64,000 bases of DNA from contig NZ_LAXJ01000008.1 in the NCBI RefSeq assembly GCF_001441615.1, positions 186,001 through 250,000 of the forward strand. Reading direction: 5' to 3'. Origin of the DNA: Roseovarius atlanticus. GTDB lineage: Bacteria; Pseudomonadota; Alphaproteobacteria; Rhodobacterales; Rhodobacteraceae. Position numbers and translations under genes: made by a program. The notes under the pieces were generated by a model. The model ran no database searches, was not told where the DNA came from, and saw nothing but the letters and a program-made list of their open reading frames with translations. This document shows, piece after piece, positions 8,722 to 16,902 of the stretch (positions within the stretch are counted from its first letter, which is position 1; every line of letters begins with the position of its first letter).

Positions 8722-9099
8722 ATGGCTTCAAATACAGCCTCGGTGCACGCGGACCCGTCGTGGTTCGTCGGGCCGGGGGAAACCGATTATCTGGCATGGT
8801 TCGTCGTCGGCCTGCTGTGCCTGGCGATTTACGGCATCGTCGTGCTTTATGCCGCGTTCGACAGGAGGGCCGAGCACCGGTCAAAGGGCACGCCGCTGGC
8901 CAAGACCATCCCGACGATGCTGACCATCGCGTTGCTGTACGAGATCTTCCCGCTGGACCATTTCAACATCCTGCTGCCGTTGAGCGCCATCCTGATCGCG
9001 CTGATGGCGGATTGGGCGCGGTTCAATCTGGGCCATGCGGACACGGTGCCCGAGGATGCGGACAAGCCCGTGCTGGCCGGGGGCAAGGCGGATGATTGA
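8722..9099 (+). CDS. Small inner-membrane protein paired with HlyD-family protein
   Basis: A 125-residue protein with about three membrane helices (near residues 23-45, 63-80 and 84-100) and an acidic tail. An in-frame TTG at 8701 would add seven residues; the ATG at 8722 is preferred though neither has a strong ribosome site. Its stop overlaps the ATG of the downstream HlyD-like gene, which implies coupled translation. The arrangement of a small membrane protein with a membrane-fusion protein resembles E. coli yiaW-yiaV (DUF3302 plus HlyD), and the DYLAWFVV segment fits that comparison loosely. Confidence 0.75.
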   Translation: MASNTASVHADPSWFVGPGETDYLAWFVVGLLCLAIYGIVVLYAAFDRRAEHRSKGTPLAKTIPTMLTIALLYEIFPLDHFNILLPLSAILIALMADWARFNLGHADTVPEDADKPVLAGGKADD

Positions 9100-10288
9100 G
9101 CTTCTTCTGACGTCGTTCCCGGTGATCATCCGGTATTTCCAGCTGAAGCGGCGCGGCGAGGCGATGAGCGTCTGGAACATGAAGACGCCCGTGGTGATGT
9201 GGGCCGTGATGGCCTTTGCCCTGTTCCTGGTGATTTTCTATTTCCATCCCAAGAGCTATTCCGGGCTGGTGCCGTTCCGCACCGTGTCGGTCGTGTCGCA
9301 GACCACCGGGCCGGTGACGGAAGTGAACGTGGTGAACGGGCAGCAGGTCGCGGCGGGTGATGTGCTGTTCCGGATCGAGGATGCGTCGCAGAAGGCGGCT
9401 GTTGCCGAGGCCGAGGCGCAGTTCGAACAGATCGCGGCGTCCGAGACCAAGGCGCAGGATGCGCTGCGGGTCGCGGAATCGCAGCTGAGCCAGGTCGAGG
9501 CGAACGTGGCCAAGCTGACGGTGGACTTGCAGAATGCGCAGACCCTGGTGGAGCGCAACGTGGGGCGCGCGGACGACGTGCGCACGGCGCAGGCGGCGCT
9601 GGACGCGGCGCAGGCCGAGCTGGCGGCGGCCGAGGCACAGCTGGACGCGGCAAGATCCGATCTGGAAGAGGGTATTCCGGCGCAGCGGCGCGCAGCGGAA
9701 ACCAAGCTGGAAAGCGCCAAGGTGGCGCTGGAGCGCACGGTGGTGCGCAGCTTTACCGACGGCACGGTCACGCAACTGGCGATGGGCGTGGGCAGCCCGG
9801 CCTCGACCCTGATCCTGAGCCCGGCGATGGTGATCATTCCCGAACGCAGCCCGGAGACACCGGTGCGGATCGTGGCCGGGTTCTCGCAGGTGGCTCTGGC
9901 CAACCTGCACGAGGGGATGCCGGCCGAGATCGCCTGTGACGCCAATGCCAACCTGTCGTTCCGCAATGCGATCCTGCCGGCGCGGGTGGTGGCGATACAG
10001 CCGGCCATCGCGACCGGGCAGGTGGTGCCGGGCGCCAAGCTGCTGGACCCCAACAGCGTGCGCCAGCGCGGGTCGGTTCTGGTCTACATGGAACTGGTCC
10101 ATCCCGAGCACGAGGAGATCGTCCTGGATGGGGCGGGCTGCATCGTGCAGACCTATCGGACGGACCTGCCGGGATTGGGCGGGCACCTTGTGGCCGCGAC
10201 CGGCGTCGTGAAGGCCGCGGGCGTACGGCTGAAAGTCTGGGGCTCGATCATCTCGGGCGTGGGGCTGGCGGGTGGCGGCGGCCACTAA
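9092..10288 (+). CDS. HlyD-family periplasmic adaptor (membrane-fusion protein)
   Basis: A 398-residue protein with one N-terminal membrane helix (about 29-48), then a biotinyl-lipoyl half motif (TGPVTEVNVVNGQQVAAGDVL). A long Ala-, Glu- and Gln-rich coiled-coil hairpin spans about residues 95-230, followed by the beta-barrel domain. This is the layout of EmrA/YiaV-type adaptors that link an inner-membrane pump to an outer-membrane channel. No pump or channel gene is adjacent apart from the small membrane protein upstream, so the transported compound is unknown. The start ATG overlaps the stop of the upstream gene (ATGATTGA). Confidence 0.85.
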   Translation: MIELLLTSFPVIIRYFQLKRRGEAMSVWNMKTPVVMWAVMAFALFLVIFYFHPKSYSGLVPFRTVSVVSQTTGPVTEVNVVNGQQVAAGDVLFRIEDASQKAAVAEAEAQFEQIAASETKAQDALRVAESQLSQVEANVAKLTVDLQNAQTLVERNVGRADDVRTAQAALDAAQAELAAAEAQLDAARSDLEEGIPAQRRAAETKLESAKVALERTVVRSFTDGTVTQLAMGVGSPASTLILSPAMVIIPERSPETPVRIVAGFSQVALANLHEGMPAEIACDANANLSFRNAILPARVVAIQPAIATGQVVPGAKLLDPNSVRQRGSVLVYMELVHPEHEEIVLDGAGCIVQTYRTDLPGLGGHLVAATGVVKAAGVRLKVWGSIISGVGLAGGGGH

Positions 10289-10313
10289 GCCCGGGCCCGC
10301 CGGAACGCTGGTT

Positions 10314-10787
10314 TCAGAACGCCTCGGGTTTCGCCTCGCGGGCCATGTGGTCGAGCACGGCGTTGACGAAGCTGCCCTCCTTGCCTTCGGGATAGAAGCT
10401 GCGGGCGACGTCGACGAATTCGTTGATCACGACCTTCACCGGCGCGTCGCCTTCGAGGAATTCGGCCCCGGCGGCGCGGAAGAGGGCGCGCAGGGTGGGG
10501 TCGATGCGGGCGATGGGCCACTTGGCCACCAGCGCGCGGTCGGTCATCTGGTCGATCTTCGACTGCCAGTTGACGGCCTGTTCGACCAGCTTGCGGAAGA
10601 GGTCGATATCGCCGTCGGCCATGTCGATGCCTTCTTCGACTTCTTGCCCGAAGCGGAAATCGAGGAATTCGCGGATGATGGTCTCGTAGGACTGGCTGGA
10701 ATGTTCCATCTGGAACAGGGCCTGCACGGCGTAGAGCCGCGCGGCGGAGCGCATCTTGCGTTTCTGGTTGCCGGAGAGTTCGGTCAT
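10314..10787 (-). CDS. nusB: Transcription antitermination factor NusB
   Basis: A 157-residue all-helical protein with the NusB pattern: KMRSAARLYAVQALFQME at the start, and VVINEFVDVARSF with a conserved Phe-Val-Asn-Ala segment near the end. NusB binds boxA RNA with NusE (S10) and prevents premature termination in rRNA operons. It is translationally coupled to ribH, whose stop overlaps the nusB ATG by four bases (ATGA). The ribH-nusB linkage is widely conserved in bacteria. Confidence 0.93.
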   Translation of the reverse strand: MTELSGNQKRKMRSAARLYAVQALFQMEHSSQSYETIIREFLDFRFGQEVEEGIDMADGDIDLFRKLVEQAVNWQSKIDQMTDRALVAKWPIARIDPTLRALFRAAGAEFLEGDAPVKVVINEFVDVARSFYPEGKEGSFVNAVLDHMAREAKPEAF

Positions 10788-11326
10788 GCGGTGGGCGTAT
10801 CCTTGGGCGTGCCTGCGAGCCTGTATTCTTCGGCGTCGGGCATGAAGCCGACGCCCTTGCGGGTGCCCCATTTGCGGGTGAGGGCGATAAGGTGCAGGGC
10901 GGCGGCGGCGGCGCCGGCGCCCTTGTTCATCTGTTCTGGATCGGCACGTTCGACGGCCTGATCGCGGTTTTCAACCGTCAGGATGCCGTTGCCGATGCAC
11001 AGGCCCTGCAGGCCCAGCAGGGTGATGCCCCGGCTGGAATCGTTGCAGACGGTTTCATAATGCGTGGTGGCGCCGCGGATGACGCAACCAAGCGCCACGT
11101 AGCCGTCGAAATTCGACAGGCGCTCGGCGATGCCGATTGAGGTGGGGATTTCCAGCGCGCCGGGCACCTCGATGAGGTCGTAAGTGGCGCCGGAGGCTTC
11201 GATCTCGGCCTTCGCGCCCTCGATCATCATGTCGGCGATGTCGCGGTAGAAGGGGGCCACGACGATCAGCAGCTTGACGGGCTTGTCGAACGTGGCGCGG
11301 GGCAGGGTGTATTCGGTTCCGGCCAT
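10784..11326 (-). CDS. ribH: 6,7-dimethyl-8-ribityllumazine synthase
   Basis: A 180-residue protein of the lumazine synthase family. It condenses 3,4-dihydroxy-2-butanone 4-phosphate with the ribityl-aminouracil precursor, the second-last step of riboflavin synthesis. Visible features are APFYRDIADMMIEGA near the N-terminus, the VPGALEIP substrate loop, GCVIRGATTHYE with the catalytic His, and LTVENRDQAVERA. It lies four bases downstream of ribB on the same strand and is coupled to nusB, so ribB-ribH-nusB is an operon. Confidence 0.95.
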   Translation of the reverse strand: MAGTEYTLPRATFDKPVKLLIVVAPFYRDIADMMIEGAKAEIEASGATYDLIEVPGALEIPTSIGIAERLSNFDGYVALGCVIRGATTHYETVCNDSSRGITLLGLQGLCIGNGILTVENRDQAVERADPEQMNKGAGAAAAALHLIALTRKWGTRKGVGFMPDAEEYRLAGTPKDTPTA

Positions 11327-11330
11327 GGCG

Positions 11331-12482
11331 TTATCCTTCGCTGAGGGGATGCGTGCCGACGATGCTGATGCCGTAGGCGTCGAGCCCGAGGTAGCGGGTC
11401 TTGGGGCTGTCGGTGACGAGGATCAGTTCGTGTACGCCCATGGTGGACATGATCTGGGCGCCGAGGCCCGTCTGCTTGATGGTGCGGGGCGTGTCGTCCT
11501 CTTCCATTTCCGAGGCGAGGGAGGGCCGGGGTTGGCGGAAGAGGAAGACGGCACCGCGGCCTTCGCGGGCGATAATGTTCATGGCGCGGGGCAGCTTGCC
11601 CGTGGGGCCCGCAGCGCTGGCCTCGAGGCCGATGCCCAGCACGTCCTCGAGCGCGTTGAGCGCATGGGTGCGGGCGAGCACCGGCTTGCCGTCGGTGATG
11701 TCGCCCTTGGACAGTACCACGTGTTCGGTATTGGTGATCTGGTCGGCGAAGATGCGCATGTCCCACGTGCCGCCGTGGGAGGAGGTGACGGTTTCGCGCC
11801 GGACCTCGCGCACGAGATTGTCGTGCTTGTGGCGGTAGGCGATGAGGTCGGAAATGGTGCCGATCTTCATGCCGTGGGCCTGCGCGAATTCCACGAGGTC
11901 GGGGAGGCGGGCCATGGTGCCGTCTTCCTTCATGATCTCGCAGATCACGCCGGACGGGTTGAGGCCGGCGAGGCGCGAGATGTCCACGGCGGCCTCGGTA
12001 TGGCCGGCGCGCACCAGCACGCCGCCGTTGCGGGCGCGCAGGGGAAAGACGTGGCCCGGCGTGGCGATATGGGCCTGGGTGTTCTGTTCGTTGATCGCGG
12101 TCGCGATGGTCAGGGCGCGGTCGGCCGCCGAGATGCCGGTGCTGACGCCCTCGCGCGCCTCGATGCTGACGGTGAAGGCGGTTTCGTGCCGCGACGAGTT
12201 GTTGACGGCCATCATGGGCAGGCCGAGGCGGTCGATGCGTTCCGATGTCATGGGCAGGCAGATGAGGCCCTTGCCGTGGGTGGCCATGAAATTGATCACC
12301 TCGGGCGTGGCGAATTCGGCGGGGATCACCAGGTCGCCCTCGTTCTCGCGGTCCTCGTGGTCGACGAGGATGAACATGCGCCCGGCACGCGCCTCGGCGA
12401 TGATCTCTTCGGTGGGAGAGATCGCGGAGCGCAGCTCGGCCTCGACGGGACCGGGTTTTTCGAAGGCTTGGGTTTCGGACAT
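11331..12482 (-). CDS. ribB: 3,4-dihydroxy-2-butanone-4-phosphate synthase with degenerate GTP cyclohydrolase II domain
   Basis: A 383-residue protein. Residues about 20-220 form an intact DHBP synthase: DHEDRENEGDL with acidic metal ligands, MTSERIDRLGLP, and HTEAAVD. The C-terminal half resembles RibA, but the zinc-binding cysteine block (normally a CLTGD...CDCG pattern) reads LARTHALNALEDVLGIG here, without Cys, so GTP cyclohydrolase II activity is most likely lost. Hence ribB is preferred over ribBA. It makes the four-carbon precursor for riboflavin. No FMN riboswitch is apparent in the 70-base gap upstream. Followed directly by ribH. Confidence 0.93.
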   Translation of the reverse strand: MSETQAFEKPGPVEAELRSAISPTEEIIAEARAGRMFILVDHEDRENEGDLVIPAEFATPEVINFMATHGKGLICLPMTSERIDRLGLPMMAVNNSSRHETAFTVSIEAREGVSTGISAADRALTIATAINEQNTQAHIATPGHVFPLRARNGGVLVRAGHTEAAVDISRLAGLNPSGVICEIMKEDGTMARLPDLVEFAQAHGMKIGTISDLIAYRHKHDNLVREVRRETVTSSHGGTWDMRIFADQITNTEHVVLSKGDITDGKPVLARTHALNALEDVLGIGLEASAAGPTGKLPRAMNIIAREGRGAVFLFRQPRPSLASEMEEDDTPRTIKQTGLGAQIMSTMGVHELILVTDSPKTRYLGLDAYGISIVGTHPLSEG

Positions 12483-12552
12483 CTGGCGCCTCTGGGGTTA
12501 CAGGCCCGCCAGATAGCGCAGGGGGGTGCGGAAGGCCAGAGGGGATGTCGGG

Positions 12553-13815
12553 TTATGGCGCGCGGCTGACGGGTTCGCCGTTTTCCGTTCGGGAAAAGAT
12601 GGCGATTCGGCGGTGTGCAATCGGCGACGGCCGGAACTTGACGGAAAAGCTGCCGAATTCGTCTACGAGCCGGACAAGCGCGGCTGAGGTGAATACGAAG
12701 GTCTGGTCGATCTTACGGCTGCTGACGCCCATCAAGGGCAGATCGTCCAGCCCCGCCGGAATTTCCCCGAGGCGGTTGAACTTGGGATCAGAGAGCAGGG
12801 GAAATTCAATGATCAGGCGGTTGAGCGTGAGGGCACAGGCCTTTTTGAGGAAACCCCGTACGTCATCCACGTGGTGCAGGACATTCAGTGCCAAGACGTC
12901 ATCGAACGGGTCGAGGTCGCTGACCGAGAGGAAATCGACATTGCGAAACTCTACGCTGCTATGGAGCAGTTGGGCGAAGGTCCTGGCCGCGGCAAGACGA
13001 TGTTCCTTGACGTCCAGGCCCAAGAGCCGCGTGGCACCGAACCGTTCGTAGCAGTAGAGCATTTCGCCCATTGCGCAGCCGATATCCAGTACCGAGCCGT
13101 TGACGAGCGAGCCTTCGCGGAAAGCATCGAAGCTTTGGTGCCGCGGCCCGTTGGTGTGCGTGTGACCGCCGACACCGGATTGCCGCCCCGCGGGAAGCCG
13201 GATCGCTTGGTATTCGGCACCGGCCTGGTTCACGACGCTTTCGATCCAGTCGGGATCGGGGCGGGGAATGAAGGTCCCGCGCAAAGCCGCGTGAGCGAAA
13301 CAGCGATCGGTCTCTGCCATGTCACCGGGGTGTTTTTCGGAATTGAACACTACGCGATAAGGAATACTACTGTCCTCTAGCAGATCGAACAGGTCCTGGT
13401 AGATCGCAAAGAGATCAACGCTTGCCAAAATCCGTTGCCAGAGATCTGCGTTGTAGCTTGATGACGTGTCAAGCGTCGGCTCGATGAACTTGCGACGGGC
13501 GCTGCGCGCGTTGAGTTCCTCGAGCGGGGCGACGATTACCGTTGCCTCGGAGATGTGGCCGTCGTTCAGGAGTGTTTCCAGAAGCGGATCCTCGAGCAGG
13601 TTCCAAGTCGAGATGTCTTCGCCCTGCCGCAGCCTTCGGGGGGCGCAGAACAGCAGGTTGTAATGCAGCACGGAGCCCGGGGGAGGCAGATCTTCCGCAG
13701 AGTGTTGGAAGGCAAATGCGACATTGTCGGACCGCTGCGCCTCGATCCAGTGCGATTTGCCGCTGTTGGAGGGGCCGATCAGCAAATGTACCATTGTTTC
13801 GGTGCCGCTTTTCAT
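12553..13815 (-). CDS. P-loop NTPase domain fused to SAM-dependent methyltransferase
   Basis: A 420-residue protein with two recognisable parts. Near the N-terminus is a Walker A motif, GPSNSGKS at residues 14-21, in a region with mixed strands and helices up to about residue 200. A class I methyltransferase follows, with motif I DIGCAMGE at about 244-251, an acidic residue ending strand 2 (LGLDVK), and DDVLALNVLHHVDD in the motif IV region. The substrate is unknown. A shorter start at Met8 is possible. It lies upstream of ribB on the same strand. I do not know a named family with this architecture; a P-loop kinase or sulfotransferase-like modifier coupled to methylation is speculation. Confidence 0.75.
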   Translation of the reverse strand: MKSGTETMVHLLIGPSNSGKSHWIEAQRSDNVAFAFQHSAEDLPPPGSVLHYNLLFCAPRRLRQGEDISTWNLLEDPLLETLLNDGHISEATVIVAPLEELNARSARRKFIEPTLDTSSSYNADLWQRILASVDLFAIYQDLFDLLEDSSIPYRVVFNSEKHPGDMAETDRCFAHAALRGTFIPRPDPDWIESVVNQAGAEYQAIRLPAGRQSGVGGHTHTNGPRHQSFDAFREGSLVNGSVLDIGCAMGEMLYCYERFGATRLLGLDVKEHRLAAARTFAQLLHSSVEFRNVDFLSVSDLDPFDDVLALNVLHHVDDVRGFLKKACALTLNRLIIEFPLLSDPKFNRLGEIPAGLDDLPLMGVSSRKIDQTFVFTSAALVRLVDEFGSFSVKFRPSPIAHRRIAIFSRTENGEPVSRAP

Positions 13816-14002
13816 TTGTATCCGTGTCGGTTCGGTTTGCCACCCTTACCAAAGCGGCGCGCCGGACGTAACACAGATCCTCGGATGCAGAACCCTTAAC
13901 GCCCACGCGTCGCAGGGTGAAAAGACTTATTAGCCGCTGGTGCCCCTTGAGGAAAGAGGCTGATGTGCTAGTCTTAAGGTCACCGCGCAAGGGAGTAGTT
14001 CA

Positions 14003-14338
14003 ATGCCCAAGCTCATCCGGATGTATATCGTGAACGTCGCCATCGGCTTTGGCCTTGCGGCGGTGTTCGTGGGGATGCTCTTGTGGTTCAATATCGCCAA
14101 CCTGTGGCACTTGGTCAGCCATTCCGACAAGGGCTGGCTGGCGGTTCTGCTGCTGTGGGTGTCGAACGGGATCGTGTTTGCGGGCGTGCAGTTCGGTATC
14201 GCGGTGATGCGGATGAAGGACGATGACGACGATGACGGCCCCGGTGGCGGATTGCGTCAGCACGTGATGCGACCGGATTACGCGCCGATCCCGGTGCGGG
14301 CGGATCAGGGCGAGCGTCCGTTCTGGAGCAAGCGGTAG
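14003..14338 (+). CDS. Conserved two-helix membrane protein
   Basis: A 111-residue protein with two hydrophobic helices (about residues 8-30 and 44-68) followed by an acidic run of six Asp and a basic cytoplasmic tail ending in FWSKR. GGGAG lies eight bases before the ATG. It is alone on its strand. The family has no name known to me; it looks like a small inner-membrane protein conserved in Rhodobacterales. Confidence 0.75.
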   Translation: MPKLIRMYIVNVAIGFGLAAVFVGMLLWFNIANLWHLVSHSDKGWLAVLLLWVSNGIVFAGVQFGIAVMRMKDDDDDDGPGGGLRQHVMRPDYAPIPVRADQGERPFWSKR

Positions 14339-14405
14339 GCTTTTCTCGATTTGAATTTGTGAGACACGCTGTGCGGATTGCGTCGGGTTCGCGTAAGGGT
14401 CGCGC

Positions 14406-14426
14406 GCGTGGGTTTTCACCCACCCT
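14406..14426. repeat. GTGGGT-type inverted repeat, copy 4
   Basis: GTGGGTTTTCACCCAC followed by CCTACG is virtually identical to the copy at 5651. It lies in a 332-base stretch without a gene (14339-14670), which otherwise holds the structured RNA candidate. Confidence 0.7.
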
Positions 14427-14468
14427 ACGAAATCGCGGAAATCGCGTTTCGATATGGCGGCGGAAAGT

Positions 14469-14631
14469 GTGACGGGCCCGCACGCAACCGTTTGGTTCTC
14501 TCATTCCCGAGGACCTGTTTGTACAGGTGGGCGCCGGGTAACCGGACCAGGGCCCGGACAGAGCCAGCTCCCTCGGAATTGCTTAAGGCCACCGGAATGC
14601 AACCGTTCACGAGAAGGGCAGCACCCGTCAC
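14469..14631. ncRNA. Structured RNA candidate (6S-like rod)
   Basis: Eight perfectly paired bases (GTGACGGG at 14469-14476 with CCCGTCAC at 14624-14631) close a 163-base segment. Inside, TTCTC/GAGAA, CATTCC/GGAATG and CGAGG/CCTCG extend a long rod with asymmetric bulges. Two terminal hairpins, ACCTGT/ACAGGT and CCGG/CCGG with a GTAA loop, complete it. The segment lies between convergent genes and no credible protein is encoded. A long bulged rod with a one-sided internal bubble recalls 6S RNA, but the neighbouring 5-formyltetrahydrofolate cyclo-ligase gene expected in Rhodobacter is absent. The strand is unresolved. Confidence 0.4.
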
Positions 14632-14670
14632 TCCACTGAGGTAAGGCGTCGCGTGCCATGCGGCAAGGGG

Positions 14671-15453
14671 CTATTCCGCGGCATCCGAAATAAATCCGTA
14701 GTCCCGCAGTTGGTCGGGCAAAAGCACGTAGATCTCGTCGGGCGGCGTGGCGAGCGCGTGGGTCATGACCATCGGGTCGATGCCCATTTCGTCGAGATAG
14801 AGCATGACCTCGCCCTGGCCCGCCTGGATATCCTCGACCGCGAAAGAGGCGGGCAGGATCGTGCTTTCGCCGAAATAGTGCTGGTGCACGCCGACTTGCG
14901 CCGCGTCGTCGATCTCGCGCGTGGCCCCGCCGGCCAGCATGTAGGGGCAGGCGGAGAAGCAGTATTCGCCCGCAAGCATCCGTGTTGTGAGGCCGGTGTC
15001 GCGGAAGTGGCGGCCCAGGGCCAGCGCCTCGGTCACGGTGCCGCCGGGGGATTGCAGAATGAGCGTCTCGGGGGTGGGCGTGCTTTCTTCGAGCCGCTTG
15101 ATGATGCGGTCGGCGTCGCCCTCGGCGATGCCGCCCTCGAGGCGGTAGGTGGTGCCGTCTTCCTGCGTCAGAACCAGGCGCTCTGGCAGCTCGCCCGGGT
15201 CGCGAGCGGGGCGCGTGGCGGGGCGGTCGCGGTCGGGGCGGAAAAGGCGGCGCTGGTCGCCGGGGCGCACGGGTTCGGTCAGGCGCGGTGCGTCGGGGGC
15301 CATGCCCGGGAGCCGCAGGCCGGAAACGCTGGCATCGCCCAGCACCAGCATGGCGCCGATGCCGATCTGGAAGATCAGCGCGCCGGTAAGGATACGGGCG
15401 ACGGGCGGGCCGTGGCGGCTTTGGGGTTTTTCGTCGCGGTCCTCGTCGCTCAT
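14671..15453 (-). CDS. Membrane-anchored periplasmic ClpP/crotonase-fold protein
   Basis: A 260-residue protein with one N-terminal membrane helix (about 19-40), a low-complexity linker rich in Arg and Pro (about 55-90), and a ClpP-like domain. The domain shows SPGGTVTEALALG and EYCFSACPYMLAGG, where the Ser of FSAC would be the nucleophile of the SppA/ClpP superfamily, and a VGVHQHYF segment supplying His. This corresponds to the COG3904-type predicted periplasmic proteins, which lack a proven substrate. Its ATG overlaps the stop of the upstream membrane protein by four bases, so the two probably act together. Confidence 0.8.
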   Translation of the reverse strand: MSDEDRDEKPQSRHGPPVARILTGALIFQIGIGAMLVLGDASVSGLRLPGMAPDAPRLTEPVRPGDQRRLFRPDRDRPATRPARDPGELPERLVLTQEDGTTYRLEGGIAEGDADRIIKRLEESTPTPETLILQSPGGTVTEALALGRHFRDTGLTTRMLAGEYCFSACPYMLAGGATREIDDAAQVGVHQHYFGESTILPASFAVEDIQAGQGEVMLYLDEMGIDPMVMTHALATPPDEIYVLLPDQLRDYGFISDAAE

Positions 15454-16745
15454 GGCGTGGTTCCGGTGATGCGCTTGACCTTGTTGCGGTCCTCGGGCGT
15501 GTCCTCCGAGGTGGGTTTGCGCGGGGCGGGCGTGTCCTCGATCTCGTGCGCGACGGCGATGGCGGCGCGCAGTTCGGCCACGGTCATCGTGTCCTCGATA
15601 TCGGTGCCGTCGCGCATCGAGCGGATCATGCCATGGGTGATCGATAGGATCAGGACCAGCACGGCGGGAAGCAGGTCGATGGCGATGGCCCCGGCCCAGG
15701 AGGGCACGAAATTGCGGGCATAGAGGATGACGGCATCGGCCGAGGATATGGGCGTGTAGGTGACCTCGGGCGCGGGTTCGAGGGCGGCGACCTCCTGTGC
15801 GGCGTTTTCCAGCGTGGCAGCGCGCTGGCCCAGCACTTCGAGCACCGAGGTGATGGTGGCGGCCTGGTCGCCGCGGCCCTCGGCGGTGCGGCTGTCAAGT
15901 TCGGGCAGGACGACCGAGGCCGAAAGATCCTGCGCGGCGCGTTCCACGAGGGGGGCGACGGTCAGTTGCCGCATCTGGGTGATGAGGCCTTGCAGGCGCA
16001 CTGCGGCCTCGGAAAACTCGACCGAGCGGGCCTCGACGGGCCCCGGTTCGACCGTGAGCGAGCGCATCCGGCTGAGGATGGTGTTGCCTTCGGCGAAGGC
16101 GGTGTCGACGAGGGGGGTCTGTTCGGCGATCTGCGCCTCGAGAGCTGCGAGTTCAGCGGATTTCTGGCGCAGGACGCGGAAGACGGCGCCGCGGCCGGCG
16201 AGGCCCGAGAGGTTGCCGGTGGCTTCCTGTTCGCTGAGATCCTCGAAGGATTGTCGCACGCGGGCGACGTCGCGGCCAAGCGCCTGTCCGGTGAGGGCGA
16301 TCTCGTGCGCACGTTCGAGGCTTTGCTGGTAGTCCTGCACGGTCTCAGCCAGGTGCTGTTCGACCGCCGCGGACCCGGCCAGCGCGGCGGCGTTGAGCCA
16401 GCTGGACATGGCGATGATGGCGACGGACCCCAGACCCATCGTGCCCAGCAAGCCGACGCGGGCGCGGGCGGTGGTGACGGCGGGAAAGAGGCGCAGAAGG
16501 TAGGACCAGAAGACGAAGATGCCCACCGAGACGGCAACGGAATAGGCGAGAGCGGCGAAGGTGGACATGACGCCGGTATCGTCCAGCAGGGACGACACGC
16601 CGAGATAGGTGTAGATGCCCGACGCCACGGCCAGCACGCCGAGGGCGGTGCCGGAAAAGGTCTCCAACCACTCGATATGGCCTTCGAGGTCGCGCGCATA
16701 GCGGGCGCCGCGAGTGCGGGAGGGGTCTGTGACGGGATCGGGCAT
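15450..16745 (-). CDS. Uncharacterised membrane protein with periplasmic coiled coil
   Basis: A 431-residue protein with about three hydrophobic helices in the first 125 residues. A long helical region rich in Glu, Gln, Ala and Leu follows (about 130-320, predicted coiled coil), then another hydrophobic helix near residues 350-370 and a charged tail. No enzymatic motif is visible. It is translationally coupled (ATGA) to the ClpP-like protein downstream, suggesting that the coiled-coil part serves that protein as partner or scaffold. Family unknown to me. Confidence 0.75.
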   Translation of the reverse strand: MPDPVTDPSRTRGARYARDLEGHIEWLETFSGTALGVLAVASGIYTYLGVSSLLDDTGVMSTFAALAYSVAVSVGIFVFWSYLLRLFPAVTTARARVGLLGTMGLGSVAIIAMSSWLNAAALAGSAAVEQHLAETVQDYQQSLERAHEIALTGQALGRDVARVRQSFEDLSEQEATGNLSGLAGRGAVFRVLRQKSAELAALEAQIAEQTPLVDTAFAEGNTILSRMRSLTVEPGPVEARSVEFSEAAVRLQGLITQMRQLTVAPLVERAAQDLSASVVLPELDSRTAEGRGDQAATITSVLEVLGQRAATLENAAQEVAALEPAPEVTYTPISSADAVILYARNFVPSWAGAIAIDLLPAVLVLILSITHGMIRSMRDGTDIEDTMTVAELRAAIAVAHEIEDTPAPRKPTSEDTPEDRNKVKRITGTTP

Positions 16746-16874
16746 GGCGGACCTTTTGCAACGACAGGAAGGGGCGCGACCGTGCCAGACCCCGGAACAT
16801 CAGTATGAAATGGTTAACAAATAGCACAAGACAAGGCTGCGTGATGTGCATTTCCCGTGCAGGGGGTTGCCAAT

Positions 16875-16889
16875 GTTCACGTATTGTTC
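16875..16889 (+). promoter_or_regulatory. SOS box (LexA site, GTTC-N7-GTTC)
   Basis: GTTC at 16875-16878 and GTTC at 16886-16889 are spaced by exactly seven bases, the direct-repeat LexA operator of alphaproteobacteria. It ends 13 bases before the mmcB start codon. Confidence 0.85.
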
Positions 16890-16902
16890 ATAAATTGGCC
16901 AA

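Noticed and set aside
11331-12482. Bifunctional ribBA annotation
   Set aside because: Cysteines needed for zinc binding in GTP cyclohydrolase II are absent, so only the RibB activity is supported.
12483-12552. FMN riboswitch upstream of ribB
   Set aside because: The gap is only 70 bases and shows none of the conserved RFN junction sequences.
14378-14644. 88-residue plus-strand frame in the gene gap
   Set aside because: No ribosome site or family likeness; the segment is better explained by RNA secondary structure and a repeat.
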